Positions 8,086 through 17,151 are shown, numbered from the stretch's first letter. The stretch: 64,000 bases of DNA from Commensalibacter communis (GCF_947179015.1 NZ_CAMXCM010000008.1:1-64000), one strand, 5' to 3'. Numbers and translations are program-made. The notes: generated by a model not told the origin, from the letters alone.

Positions 8086-9945
8086 ATGAAAACAATACGT
8101 CTTACAATGTCTCAAGCTTTGGTCAAAGCAATGATGGCACAAAAAATCAGGCTCGATGATGGCAGTGTTCAACCTTTCTTTGCGGGAATGTGGGCGATCT
8201 TTGGTCACGGAAACGTTGCAGGCCTTGGTGAAGCTTTGCATGAAGTAAAGGATCAATTCCCAACCTTCAGAGGGCAAAATGAACAAGGAATGGCACATAC
8301 AGCAATCGCTTTTGCCAAAGGCAAACGTAGAAAACAAATCATGGCTTGTACAGCATCCATTGGCCCAGGATCATTGAATATGGTTACTGCTGCTGGGGTA
8401 GCACATGCTAATCGTTTACCTATTCTCTTATTACCCAGCGATGTATTTGCTACGCGTTTGCCAGATCCTGTATTACAACAGCTTGAAGATTTTGGCGACG
8501 GCACCGTTTCCGTTAATGATAGCTTTAAACCGGTTTCCAGATATTTTGATCGTATTACTCGACCCGAACAAATTGTTCCTGCGTTTCAACGTGCAATGAC
8601 CGTTTTAACCGATCCAGCAGAATGTGGACCTGTAACGCTTTCTTTGTGTCAAGATGTGCAAACAATGGCATGGGATTTCCCAGAAAGTTTCTTTGAAGAA
8701 CGTATTCATTATATTCGTCGCATTCACCCTGATCCAAGTGAATTAGAAACGGCGAAAGATATTTTATTAAAGGCTAAAAACCCTTTAATTATCATAGGAG
8801 GCGGCGTTGCGTATTCTGGGGCAGAAAAACTTGTTGAAGATTTTTGTAATAAGCATGGCATCCCTGCTGGTGAAACCAATGCTGGAAAATCCGCAATTCC
8901 TGATCAATCTCCTCTTAATGTGGGAGGTATAGGCGTATCTGGAACAGCTGTTGCAAATACGTTGGCAAATGAAGCAGATGTGATTCTTGCGATCGGAAGT
9001 AGGTTGCAAGATTTTACAACGGGGTCATGGGCGGTCTTTAAAAATCCTAATCTGAAGATTATTGGGCTGAATATTCAAGCTTTTGATGGCACTAAGCATA
9101 ATGCTTATCCATTAATTGGGGATGCCAAATCAGCCTTGGAGTTGTTAAGTAAGCAAATTGGTAATTATAAAGCTGATCAGGCTTGGACTGAAAAAGCCAG
9201 AAGCTTAAAAGCAGATTGGTATAAAACCGCCGATAAATATATGGCTCTTCCTGCCCCAACCGCAGAGAAATTACCCAGTGATGCTCAAGTCATTGGGGCA
9301 GTCATGCGTTCTATTCCAGATAATAGCATTGTGGTTTGCGCTGCGGGTGGTTTGCCAGGTGAATTACAAAAACTATGGCGTGCCAAACAAAGTGGTGGCT
9401 ATCATATGGAGTATGGCTTCTCTTGTATGGGGTATGAAATCGCTGGGGGGATTGGAGCCAAAATGGCAGAACCCGATCGCAATGTCGTTGTGATGGTAGG
9501 CGATGGTTCTTATATGATGTTAAACTCAGAAATTGTTTCCTCTATTATGCTTGGGATTAAGATCACAGTCGTTTTATTAGATAATCTAGGTTACGGATGT
9601 ATTAATCGCCTGCAACAAGTTTGTGGTGGCAAGCAGTTTAATAATATGTATGTCAACACCCATCATAAAACATTGCCAAATATTGATTTTGTCCTACATG
9701 CCAGAGGATTAGGGGCAATCAGTGAAAAAGTTTCCTCTGTTCAAGCATTACAAGAAGCCTTGAAAAAATCAAAAAAAAATGACCGCACAACAGTGATCGT
9801 TATTGATACTGAAGCGGTAAGTATCACCGAAGAATGTGGCTATTGGTGGGATGTTGCTGTGCCAGAAGTTTCCAAACAAAAAACAGTCAATGAAGCCTAT
9901 GAAGCCTATCTCAACTATAAAAAAAGCCAAAGACATTGGAACTAA
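8086..9945 (+). CDS. iolD: IolD: 3D-(3,5/4)-trihydroxycyclohexane-1,2-dione hydrolase
   Basis: A 619-residue thiamine-diphosphate enzyme that opens the ring of the diketone to 5-deoxy-glucuronate. The N-terminal pyrimidine-binding domain holds the FRGQNEQGMAH motif near residue 61, with the catalytic Glu. The central domain begins near residue 225 (NPLIIIGGGVAYSGAE). The C-terminal PP-binding domain has the ThDP motif VMVGDGSYMMLNSEIV (GDG...N) near residues 470-485. Length is as usual for IolD. The start ATG at 8086 has AAGGAGAA upstream. It is in operon with iolC (30-base gap) and iolE (23-base gap). Confidence 0.95.
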   Translation: MKTIRLTMSQALVKAMMAQKIRLDDGSVQPFFAGMWAIFGHGNVAGLGEALHEVKDQFPTFRGQNEQGMAHTAIAFAKGKRRKQIMACTASIGPGSLNMVTAAGVAHANRLPILLLPSDVFATRLPDPVLQQLEDFGDGTVSVNDSFKPVSRYFDRITRPEQIVPAFQRAMTVLTDPAECGPVTLSLCQDVQTMAWDFPESFFEERIHYIRRIHPDPSELETAKDILLKAKNPLIIIGGGVAYSGAEKLVEDFCNKHGIPAGETNAGKSAIPDQSPLNVGGIGVSGTAVANTLANEADVILAIGSRLQDFTTGSWAVFKNPNLKIIGLNIQAFDGTKHNAYPLIGDAKSALELLSKQIGNYKADQAWTEKARSLKADWYKTADKYMALPAPTAEKLPSDAQVIGAVMRSIPDNSIVVCAAGGLPGELQKLWRAKQSGGYHMEYGFSCMGYEIAGGIGAKMAEPDRNVVVMVGDGSYMMLNSEIVSSIMLGIKITVVLLDNLGYGCINRLQQVCGGKQFNNMYVNTHHKTLPNIDFVLHARGLGAISEKVSSVQALQEALKKSKKNDRTTVIVIDTEAVSITEECGYWWDVAVPEVSKQKTVNEAYEAYLNYKKSQRHWN

Positions 9946-9968
9946 CCATTCAACAAGGAACAAAGAGT

Positions 9969-10856
9969 ATGACTATTCGTATTGGTGCGCACGCAATTTG
10001 CTGGTCTAACGATGATATGCCTGAACTAGGTGGCGATATTCCTCTGGATACTTGCCTTTCGGAAGCCAGTCAAATTGGCATTGAAGGCATGGAAATGGGA
10101 AATAAATTTCCGAAAGAAGCCAATGCTCTAAAACAAACATTAGGGAAATACAATCTAGACTTAACCAGTTGGTGGTTTTCTGGGGCTTTGTTACTGCGTT
10201 CTGCCAAAGAGGAATTCGCGGCAATACGTCCTCAACTTGATTTATTAAAAGCAATGGGATGCGATGTTGTTGTTTATGCTGAAACTGCCAATACCATTCA
10301 AGGGCGGCGTGATATTGGGGTCGCACATCGTCCTATTATGGAAAAAAGCCAGTGGCAAATTTATTTTGATAAATTGAATGAATTAGCAAAATTAACCTTG
10401 GATTATGGGATTAAATTGTCTTTTCACCATCACATGGGAACGATCGTTCAATCTGAAGAAGATATTGATCGTTTGATGCATTCTACTGATAAAGAAGTTT
10501 ATCTTTTACTTGATACAGGTCATGCAACATGGGGTGGCGCTGATCCTATTCGTTTAGCCAAAAATTATGCAGAACGTGTAGCGCATATTCATACCAAAGA
10601 TGTTCGTGAAGATGTTCTTAAAAAAGCGAATGCTGAAAATTGGCCATTCTTAGACGGTGTTTTACAAGGCGTATTCACCGTTCCTGGCGATGGTAGTGTT
10701 GATTATGTTGAGTTTTTTAAACCATTCCAAAATTACTCTGGTTGGATTGTGATTGAAGCAGAGCAAGACCCTGTCAAAGCTAATCCATTTGAATATGTTA
10801 CCAAGGGATATAAACATCTGATTACTTCGTTAAATCAAGCTGGTATCAAGAAATAA
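9969..10856 (+). CDS. iolE: IolE: inosose dehydratase
   Basis: A TIM-barrel dehydratase that converts scyllo-inosose to the trihydroxycyclohexane dione used by IolD. The ATG at 9969 is preferred because AAGGA at 9955-9959 is well placed; the longest frame begins at 9936 inside iolD. This gives 295 residues starting MTIRIGAHAICWSNDDMP, typical of IolE. Metal and active-site motifs are visible: KLSFHHHMGT near residue 145, LLLDTGHATWGGADP near 180, AHIHTKDVR near 207, and VIEAEQDP near 268. Third gene of the operon. Confidence 0.93.
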   Translation: MTIRIGAHAICWSNDDMPELGGDIPLDTCLSEASQIGIEGMEMGNKFPKEANALKQTLGKYNLDLTSWWFSGALLLRSAKEEFAAIRPQLDLLKAMGCDVVVYAETANTIQGRRDIGVAHRPIMEKSQWQIYFDKLNELAKLTLDYGIKLSFHHHMGTIVQSEEDIDRLMHSTDKEVYLLLDTGHATWGGADPIRLAKNYAERVAHIHTKDVREDVLKKANAENWPFLDGVLQGVFTVPGDGSVDYVEFFKPFQNYSGWIVIEAEQDPVKANPFEYVTKGYKHLITSLNQAGIKK

Positions 10857-10866
10857 GGAGCTTCTG

Positions 10867-11667
10867 ATGAGTAAATTATTAGTTAAACCACATGCACCAG
10901 ATGCAGAAGGGATTGTCACACGCATCACGCCTCAAAGTGCAGGATGGAAATATATCGGGTTTGAAGTTGCTCACTTACAAGCTGGGCAAACTCTTGCTAG
11001 AGATGGTAATGATAATGAAGTTTGCTTGGTCATTATTACTGGAAAAGCCGACATTTCAACCGCTGAAAAAAGTTTCGGTATATTGGGTGAACGTATGTCC
11101 GTATTTGATGGCAAACCTTCGGCAGTATATGTGCCTCCTCACATGAAATGGACAGTCAAAGCAACCACCCATCTTGAGATCGCGATTTGTCAAGCACCTG
11201 CTAAAAAAGCCGTTGCGCCTTACGCGATTAAAGCTGAAGACATTGAAACCGTTAAACGAGGCAGTGGCACCAACGTACGTTACGTCAATAATATGCTGAC
11301 AGATACAGATCCATCTGAAAGTCTATTAGTTGTAGAAGTGATAACCCCAGGAGGAAACTGGTCAAGTTATCCACCACATAAACATGATACCCCCATTGAA
11401 GGTAAAGAAACTTATTTGGAAGAAACTTATTATCATCGTAATAAACGTAAAGGAGGATATGTGTTCCAACGTGTTTATACGGATGATCGCTCTTTAGATG
11501 AAACCATGTCTGTCTATGATGGGGAAACCGTGATGGTTCCGAAAGGCTATCATCCTGTGGGTGCGCCTCATGGGTGTGACTCATATTATTTGAATGTCAT
11601 GGCAGGGCCAACCAAACAGTGGAAATTTAGCCAAAGTCCAGATTTCGCAGATATTGCTTTTCAATAG
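10867..11667 (+). CDS. iolB: IolB: 5-deoxy-glucuronate isomerase
   Basis: A 266-residue bicupin that isomerises 5-deoxy-D-glucuronate to 5-dehydro-2-deoxygluconate, the IolC substrate. Characteristic parts are TPQSAGWKYIGFEV near residue 17, the metal-binding stretch YPPHKHDTP near 167 followed by a Glu-rich LEETYYHR, and the C-terminal PKGYHPVGAPHGCDSYYLNVMAGP. Length is normal. RBS AAGGAG is directly upstream of ATG 10867, and only 10 bases separate it from iolE. Confidence 0.94.
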   Translation: MSKLLVKPHAPDAEGIVTRITPQSAGWKYIGFEVAHLQAGQTLARDGNDNEVCLVIITGKADISTAEKSFGILGERMSVFDGKPSAVYVPPHMKWTVKATTHLEIAICQAPAKKAVAPYAIKAEDIETVKRGSGTNVRYVNNMLTDTDPSESLLVVEVITPGGNWSSYPPHKHDTPIEGKETYLEETYYHRNKRKGGYVFQRVYTDDRSLDETMSVYDGETVMVPKGYHPVGAPHGCDSYYLNVMAGPTKQWKFSQSPDFADIAFQ

Positions 11668-11678
11668 GAATGAAGATA

Positions 11679-12815
11679 ATGAAACAAAAAGAAACCTTAG
11701 GCGTTGGTGTTATTGGTAGCGGTTTCATGGGTAAAGCCCACGCATGGGCTTTTGGAAATGTAGGGCGTTTTTTTCCTTTGAAACAAGAGCCAATTTTAAA
11801 AATATTAGCTGATATTCCATTAGATAAAGCTCAGGCTGCTGCAAAACAATTGGGATTTGAGAGCGCCACAAATGACTGGAAGTCTTTAATCCATCATCCC
11901 GAGATTGATATTGTTTCTATTACTACACCTAATAATTTACATACACCAATGGCTTTAGAAGCTATTGATGCAAAAAAAATTGTTTATTGTGAAAAGCCTT
12001 TGGCGACCACTTTGAATGATGCGATTAAAATGACTAATGCTGCCGAGAAAGCAGGGGTTATTACTATGGTTGGATTTAATTATTTACGTAATCCTATGAT
12101 GATTACTGCCAAAGAAATTATTCAAAGCGGCGAAATTGGTGAAATTACGGGCTATCGTGGTATTCACTCCGAGGGGTTCATGGCGAATGCTGCCCCTTAT
12201 AACTGGCGTTGTGAAAAAGATCAATTTGGCGGGGCTTTAGGGGATATTGGCTCTCATGCGTTAGCAACTGCACGGTTTTTATTAGGTGAATTTGACTCTG
12301 TTTGTGGAAAATTAGATACGATTTATAATTCTCGCCCTACTTCTGATGGAGGCTCAAAGCCTGTTTATACAGACGATCAAGTTAACACGTTAATTCAATT
12401 TAAAGACCACAATTTTACTGGCGTTGTGACCTCTTCATGGTTAGCCACAGGATGGGAAATGCATCATGGGTTTGAAATTTGTGGCAGTAAAGGCTCTTTG
12501 ATTTTTGATCAAGCAAGATTTAATGAGTTACAAATTTATAAGGGCGATCAAAAAACAGGGCGTCGTGGCTTTACAACCATTGTGGCTGGACCAGAGCATC
12601 AAGGATATGGTGAGTTTTGCCCTGCTGGTGGACATCAAATTGGATTTAATGATCTTAAAACGCTAGAAGTTGGGAAGCTAATGGGATGTATAGAAAAAAA
12701 TATACAAACCGATTTTAATTTCAGAGATGCTTTGACCATTGTTCGTATTTCAGAAGCAATTTCTATTTCATCTACTGAAAATCGTTGGGTTAATTTAGAC
12801 GAAATTGCTTCATAA
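11679..12815 (+). CDS. Gfo/Idh/MocA-family dehydrogenase, probable inositol-type dehydrogenase
   Basis: A third Gfo/Idh/MocA oxidoreductase of 378 residues, closing the iolCDEB operon. An ATG at 11670 abuts the Shine-Dalgarno AGGA (11666-11669); the ATG at 11679 has correct spacing and is taken as start. Motifs: GVIGSGFMGKAHAWAF Rossmann loop, [10 protein letters not shown] with catalytic Lys near residue 104, and GGALGDIGSHALATARFLLG with the His near residue 196. The longer form (about 380 residues) is the subtype often found in iol clusters of proteobacteria and may act on scyllo-inositol or another isomer; the exact substrate is not decided by the sequence. Confidence 0.82.
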   Translation: MKQKETLGVGVIGSGFMGKAHAWAFGNVGRFFPLKQEPILKILADIPLDKAQAAAKQLGFESATNDWKSLIHHPEIDIVSITTPNNLHTPMALEAIDAKKIVYCEKPLATTLNDAIKMTNAAEKAGVITMVGFNYLRNPMMITAKEIIQSGEIGEITGYRGIHSEGFMANAAPYNWRCEKDQFGGALGDIGSHALATARFLLGEFDSVCGKLDTIYNSRPTSDGGSKPVYTDDQVNTLIQFKDHNFTGVVTSSWLATGWEMHHGFEICGSKGSLIFDQARFNELQIYKGDQKTGRRGFTTIVAGPEHQGYGEFCPAGGHQIGFNDLKTLEVGKLMGCIEKNIQTDFNFRDALTIVRISEAISISSTENRWVNLDEIAS

Positions 12816-12830
12816 ATTATCTTAATGATC

Positions 12831-12875
12831 AAATTTCTTTGGCGAACAAGGGGGTTGTTTTTGCCAAAGAAATTT
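12831..12875. terminator. Bidirectional terminator between the iol operon and parB
   Basis: Arms AAATTTCTTTGGC (12831-12843) and its perfect complement (12863-12875), with an inner pair AACAA/TTGTT around GGGGG. It lies in the 64-base convergent gap between the last iol gene and parB, so it can serve both. Confidence 0.75.
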
Positions 12876-12879
12876 ATAA

Positions 12880-13890
12880 TTAACGATTTGCTCCTTTTGT
12901 ATTAAGATGATTAATAATCATTTGTTCAATCTCTTTAATCGTATTTATATGTATTCGATTAAATTCAAATTTTACTTTTCGACCGTTTAAATTACGACTA
13001 ATTCTTGCATATTGATCTTTATTTTCAAACGAAACGAGCTCTTTTGTTTCCCAAAGGGCTTCTTTTTGATCATTAAGTATATTTTTGATATTCATCATTA
13101 AGTGATGAATTAAATAATGTTGCTGCTCTTCTACCGCTTTAATTGTTTCAACATCTATTTTAGATTGAGCATCTTGACAAATTTTTTGCAAGTCCAGTTC
13201 GTTTTTTTCTGCTTCTTTTTCAATTTTAGCTAATTTTGAATAATAACTATTCGGTATACCCTCAGCATCTGGGAAAATTCGAATAAGTTGTTCGTTAATT
13301 TTTGCGGCCTGTATGCGCTTTCTTATCGTTTCTGTACTTGTATTTAAATATGCTGCTAACTCTTCATTCGTAGCAAAATTTAATTCTTGCATTTGCTTTA
13401 AATATTGTTGTCCAACTTCTCGATAGGAAAATTTTTTACTACTTTGTGATGCATTAATAATTTCATAGATTTCTTTTGAACTTAATTCATCGGTAATGAC
13501 CCATAAAGGCAGATCTTGTTTTGTTTCTATACAGCAATAGCGTCGGCGGCTTCCTTCGATCAAATAGTATTTATCTTGTTGTTGAATGGCAATCCCTTCT
13601 TTATCAACACCACGTTCTCGAATTTGTTCAATGATATCTCGCACAGCTTGATAATCCAAAGCCGTTTGATTTCTTGGATTTATCATATGAACGACGGTGT
13701 CTGATGCAACCTTATTTCCTGGAATAATAACGTGTTTGGCGTCTACTTTACGACCATTCGAAAAGGTAAAAGAACGTTTTAAATTTATTGTATTCTTTAG
13801 TGAAGATAAATTATTTTTCTGTTCAAAACTGGTTCTTTTATGACCATGTAAGTAAAGATTTTTATTTGTTCCTCTTTCTATCTCAGACAT
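12880..13890 (-). CDS. parB: ParB/RepB-type plasmid partition protein
   Basis: A 336-residue DNA-binding partition protein of the SopB/ParB type. Residues about 80-180 form the ParB N domain, with the nucleotide-contact motif EGSRRRYCC near residue 112 (GxRR-like). It is followed by a helix-turn-helix near residues 175-200 (NEELAAYLNTSTETIRKRIQAAKI). The gene is 5 bases downstream of parA, on the same strand. The pair would segregate the replicon by acting at a parS site. A candidate inverted repeat lies upstream of parA. The N-terminal about 50 residues are charged and low in features, as is usual where ParA contacts are made. Confidence 0.88.
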   Translation of the reverse strand: MSEIERGTNKNLYLHGHKRTSFEQKNNLSSLKNTINLKRSFTFSNGRKVDAKHVIIPGNKVASDTVVHMINPRNQTALDYQAVRDIIEQIRERGVDKEGIAIQQQDKYYLIEGSRRRYCCIETKQDLPLWVITDELSSKEIYEIINASQSSKKFSYREVGQQYLKQMQELNFATNEELAAYLNTSTETIRKRIQAAKINEQLIRIFPDAEGIPNSYYSKLAKIEKEAEKNELDLQKICQDAQSKIDVETIKAVEEQQHYLIHHLMMNIKNILNDQKEALWETKELVSFENKDQYARISRNLNGRKVKFEFNRIHINTIKEIEQMIINHLNTKGANR

Positions 13891-13895
13891 CGATA

Positions 13896-15140
13896 TTACT
13901 CACTTTTTAAAGAGATTGTTTTAATTTCATTAATAAACTGTTGATAGACTGAGTAGACAGACATTTCTGCGATATCAAATTGTTTAGCAGAACAAAATTC
14001 TTCTGATTTTTTGATATCTAATATGGTTCTTCCTTTTTCTGCAGATACCACGAAAGCCTCTGAATGTTTGATATTTGTCGTTAAGAATTTATCCTGCACA
14101 GTTCTTACTAATTTTGCTAATGTTCGTGCTTCATGTTGGCTTTTATCATCTACATTAACGGCTAATACTTTAAACCATTTGATATTTTTCCCTTGAGAAG
14201 GAAGCTGCTTTAATCGTTCAGCAATCGTCAACATATAATTGGTGGTTGATGCAAAATCATATTCACGAGGTGTAATTGGAACTAACAACGCATCTGCAGC
14301 TTCATTAATAGACCAAATAATTGGGGAGTCTTGGGGTGGTGTATCAATGAAAATTAAATCATATTGAGATTTTAAAATTGGCAAAACAGTATCACGAAAA
14401 CGAACAAGTAATTTATGTCTTTCTTCTTTACTGATTCCCCAATAGGTATCCGTAAAACGATCATCTGTCGGGAAGGCTGTAATAACGTCTAAATTGGGTA
14501 AATGTGTGCTAAATGAAATTTTAGAAATAATGGTTTCTTCTGAATAACCAGATTGAATATATTGTGCATAATCCCCTTGTGGTTCATACTCTTTTAATAA
14601 AATATCTGTAATGGTTAAAAAGACATCATCTTCATTGATTGAACGAATAAGATTATTACCGATAGATCCTTGTGGATCTAAATCAATAATACAGATACGG
14701 GCATTTAAATGGAGATCTAATGCTGCTGCGGTTGCTAAGGTGAGAGTTGTTGTGCTTTTGCCTGTACCTCCCTTATGATTTTCAGTAACGATTATTCTTG
14801 CTTCATATGTGTCTTTATAACGAGGTTGTTTTAATTCATTCATAATGGATTGAATATCAAAACGTGTATAAAGGTGGTTTTTATTTTGAAAAATGGGATT
14901 TCCAATAATTTCTTTATGTTCTAAGTCTGTTAGGATTTTACTGAATGTATTTCTCGATTTACCAAAAAAATCGGCAAGTGCTTTTTTATTCATGCAATGA
15001 TTATAAATTAAACGATCTAATCCATCGATTTGTTCGTCAGATACATTCACTTGTGTTGTTTCAATAACTGAGTCTTTTAAGGATAATTGTTCTTGTTTCA
15101 TTCTTTGCCCAATGGCAGAGATCTCATTTAATATATTCAT
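13896..15140 (-). CDS. parA: ParA-family partition ATPase with N-terminal HTH
   Basis: A 414-residue Walker-type ATPase (class Ia ParA/SopA-like). The deviant Walker A motif HKGGTGKSTTTLTLA lies near residue 118, with the signature Lys. The A' motif IIDLDPQGSIGNNL is near 153 and the Walker B FIDTPPQDSPI near 250. The extended N-terminal region (about 110 residues) includes an HTH-like stretch (NKKALADFFGKSRNTFSKIL), typical of ParA proteins that repress their own operon. It is transcribed ahead of parB and divergently from the RpiR regulator. Confidence 0.92.
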   Translation of the reverse strand: MNILNEISAIGQRMKQEQLSLKDSVIETTQVNVSDEQIDGLDRLIYNHCMNKKALADFFGKSRNTFSKILTDLEHKEIIGNPIFQNKNHLYTRFDIQSIMNELKQPRYKDTYEARIIVTENHKGGTGKSTTTLTLATAAALDLHLNARICIIDLDPQGSIGNNLIRSINEDDVFLTITDILLKEYEPQGDYAQYIQSGYSEETIISKISFSTHLPNLDVITAFPTDDRFTDTYWGISKEERHKLLVRFRDTVLPILKSQYDLIFIDTPPQDSPIIWSINEAADALLVPITPREYDFASTTNYMLTIAERLKQLPSQGKNIKWFKVLAVNVDDKSQHEARTLAKLVRTVQDKFLTTNIKHSEAFVVSAEKGRTILDIKKSEEFCSAKQFDIAEMSVYSVYQQFINEIKTISLKSE

Positions 15141-15177
15141 TTCAAAACCTAAATATTATCAATTTAACATATAAATG

Positions 15178-15213
15178 TAAAATGATTGCTTATTTGAATA
15201 AAATATCATTTTA
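15178..15213. promoter_or_regulatory. Candidate parAB operator or centromere-like inverted repeat
   Basis: Perfect 9-bp inverted repeat TAAAATGAT (15178-15186) and ATCATTTTA (15205-15213), 18 bases apart, lies 38 bases upstream of the parA start. Position fits ParA autoregulation or a partition site. No repeat-rich parS array was recognised, so the role is inference. Confidence 0.35.
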
Positions 15214-15339
15214 ATGCCCAATTTTATTTTTATTGATGAAATAGCGGTTTGTAAATTACTTTTTTATATATTTAGATGTAATTTAAAGGATAATCCGTTT
15301 ATATTTAAAATATCAGATATATTTTAAAATAGGTTTTTT

Positions 15340-16209
15340 ATGGAACAGGCTTTTGAAAATAAGATAAAAAATGATGAAAATACATTATTACCGCATGATT
15401 TTTATAGTTTGCATCAATTAATACTTGATCGAAAAACGAGCTTTTCAAAACGTTTGGTTCAAATAGCTGATTTTTTACTAGTAACACCTTCTTATACAAT
15501 TGCATTTGGTAAAATTACTGAAATTGCACAAGCAGCAGGGGTGCAACCATCAGCTCTAGTTCGTTTTGCAAAAAGTCTTGGTTACAGTGGTTTTTCAGAG
15601 TTACAATCTATTTTTAGAGAACATGCAAGTCGCTTTTGGCCAGATTATTCAGAACGAATTGAAAATATAAATCATCAAGATTTAAATAATGAAGCTATCA
15701 CTCAAAAGAAGTTATTAAGTGGTTTTATAGAATCATCTCATCAATCTTTAAATATTTTAGAGCATAATATTAATTACATACACTTAGATAAAATGATTGA
15801 TATGTTAGCAAATGCAGAAACAATTTGTTTTGTAGGAACAGAACGCGTTTATTCAATTGTAATGTATATGACATATGTTTTTCGTCGAGCAGGTATTAAA
15901 TGTGAATATGCTGATGACGCAGGTGGTCTTGCAAGAAATCAAATTGAATTACTAAGTAAAAAAGATGCAATATTAACGATTAGTTATACTCCTTATGCAT
16001 CTAAAACATTAGATTTAGTTTTTTTTGCTAAAGATTTGGGGATTCCAATTGCAGCTATTACTGATTCTTCTTTTTCCCCATTAGTACATAAAGCCAATAC
16101 TTGGCTTGAAATAACAGAGTCTAATTATTCAGGTTTTAGATCTTTAACTGCTACATTTGCTATTGTAAGTATGTTAGCGATTGCAATTAATACAAAACGT
16201 AAAAAATAA
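15340..16209 (+). CDS. MurR/RpiR-family transcriptional regulator, probable inositol regulator
   Basis: A 289-residue regulator. Residues about 20-105 form the RpiR helix-turn-helix domain (FGKITEIAQAAGVQPSALVRFAKSLGYSGFSELQ). Residues about 135-275 form a SIS sugar-phosphate-binding domain (TICFVGTERVYSIVMYM, and later ILTISYTPYASKTLDLVFFAKDLG). IolR repressors of several proteobacteria are of this family, and this is the only RpiR gene in the window. It is therefore a good candidate for controlling the iol genes, probably responding to a phosphorylated pathway intermediate. It is set between parA and the replication origin, away from the genes it would regulate. Function as IolR is inferred. 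Confidence 0.8.
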   Translation: MEQAFENKIKNDENTLLPHDFYSLHQLILDRKTSFSKRLVQIADFLLVTPSYTIAFGKITEIAQAAGVQPSALVRFAKSLGYSGFSELQSIFREHASRFWPDYSERIENINHQDLNNEAITQKKLLSGFIESSHQSLNILEHNINYIHLDKMIDMLANAETICFVGTERVYSIVMYMTYVFRRAGIKCEYADDAGGLARNQIELLSKKDAILTISYTPYASKTLDLVFFAKDLGIPIAAITDSSFSPLVHKANTWLEITESNYSGFRSLTATFAIVSMLAIAINTKRKK

Positions 16210-16211
16210 CT

Positions 16212-16220
16212 TTATCCACA
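16212..16220 (+). other. DnaA box
   Basis: TTATCCACA matches the DnaA-binding consensus TTATNCACA perfectly. It sits directly after the regulator stop and about 90 bases before the iteron array, as expected in an iteron-plasmid origin. Confidence 0.75.
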
Positions 16221-16230
16221 GAAAAAATGT

Positions 16231-16262
16231 TTTAAGTCTTTTAAAATCTTTTAAAGTCTTTT
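16231..16262 (+). repeat. Three tandem AT-rich 10-mers, likely DNA unwinding element
   Basis: TTTAAGTCTT, TTAAAATCTT and TTAAAGTCTT follow each other with exact 10-base spacing, about one helical turn. They lie between the DnaA box and the iterons. AT-rich tandem repeats here are the usual strand-opening element of an iteron origin. Confidence 0.6.
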
Positions 16263-16306
16263 ACCTATATATAAGATTTTATTTTTAAACGATAAATTTG
16301 CTTATT

Positions 16307-16394
16307 TGACACCATTTTTCGATCTATATGACACCATTTTTCGACCTATATGACACCATTTTTCGACCTATATGACACCATTTTTCGATCTATT
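16307..16394 (+). repeat. Replication iterons, four tandem 22-bp copies (oriV)
   Basis: Four direct repeats start at 16307, 16329, 16351 and 16373 with exact 22-base spacing, two helical turns. Each begins TGACACCATTTTTCGA and continues C/T-CTATA, with one C/T variable base. They end 60 bases before rep. A fifth copy lies past the rep gene at 17152. Together with the DnaA box and AT-rich 10-mers this forms a complete-looking origin bound by the Rep_3-family initiator. Confidence 0.93.
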
Positions 16395-16424
16395 GACATC
16401 AAACTTATACAATGGTTGTATAAG
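16393..16424 (+). promoter_or_regulatory. rep promoter with overlapping inverted repeat
   Basis: TTGACA (16393-16398) and TTGTAT (16416-16421) are 17 bases apart. The -10 region is overlapped by a 9-bp inverted repeat CTTATACAA-TGG-TTGTATAAG (16404-16424), which fits autorepression by Rep dimers, as known for Rep_3 plasmids. Confidence 0.55.
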
Positions 16425-16454
16425 GTAAATAATCGTTAAGTGGTGTTATGGAAT

Positions 16455-17144
16455 ATGAAGGAAATAATTGTCAAAGATAATGTATTAATTAATGCCAGCT
16501 ATGATCTTGATTTAGTTGAACAAAGATTAATTTTATTAGCGATTGTTGAGGCTAGAGAAACAGGTAAAGGAATTAATGCAGATAACGCGTTAACGGTTCA
16601 TGCCTCAAGCTATATGAATCATTTCCATGTAGAGAAACACACTGCTTACTTTGTTATGAAGCAAGCTTCTGAGAATTTATTTGAACGTCAATTTAGCTAT
16701 CAATTCACAAATGAAAAAGGGAATTTAGAATTTGTTAAATCAAGATGGGTCAGTGAAGTCCGATATGTAGAGAAAGAGGCGCTTATTAAATTAATATTCT
16801 CCCCATCAGTTGTGCCATTAATTACACGCTTAGAAAAACATTTTACAAGTTATGAGCTAAAGCAAGTCAATCGATTATCGAGTAGATATGCCGTACGTCT
16901 GTATGAAATGTTAATTGCTTGGAGAAGTTTAGGAAAAACACCTATTTTTGAATTACAGGAATTTCGTTATCAATTAGGCATTCAAAAAGATGAATATAAA
17001 CGGATGGAACTGTTTAAAAGACGCGTATTAGAAGCGGCTATTATACAAATTAATAATCTTACGGATATTGTAGTAAAATATAAACAGCACAAGAACGGTA
17101 GGGTTATTTGTGGCTTTAGTTTTACATTTCAACAAATAAGGTAA
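16455..17144 (+). CDS. Rep_3-family plasmid replication initiator (RepB-like)
   Basis: An initiator of about 229 residues. The family signature is seen at the N-terminus: a VKDNVLINASYDLDLVEQRLILLAI stretch equivalent to the VxSNxLIxAxYxLTLxEQRL pattern of Rep_3 proteins (quoted here in parts: NVLINASYDLDL, EQRLILLAI). A second winged-helix part follows near residue 120, with RLSSRYAVRLYEMLIAW. It would bind the iterons at 16307-16394 and open the origin. The longest frame begins with GTG at 16440; ATG at 16455 is chosen because it leads directly into the conserved domain, but no strong Shine-Dalgarno decides it. Family assignment is firm. Confidence 0.9.
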   Translation: MKEIIVKDNVLINASYDLDLVEQRLILLAIVEARETGKGINADNALTVHASSYMNHFHVEKHTAYFVMKQASENLFERQFSYQFTNEKGNLEFVKSRWVSEVRYVEKEALIKLIFSPSVVPLITRLEKHFTSYELKQVNRLSSRYAVRLYEMLIAWRSLGKTPIFELQEFRYQLGIQKDEYKRMELFKRRVLEAAIIQINNLTDIVVKYKQHKNGRVICGFSFTFQQIR

Positions 17145-17151
17145 TTGCATA

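Noticed and set aside
16307-16394. Four 22-bp direct repeats considered as a mini-CRISPR
   Set aside because: Copies are contiguous with no spacers and lie directly before a Rep_3 gene, so they are iterons.
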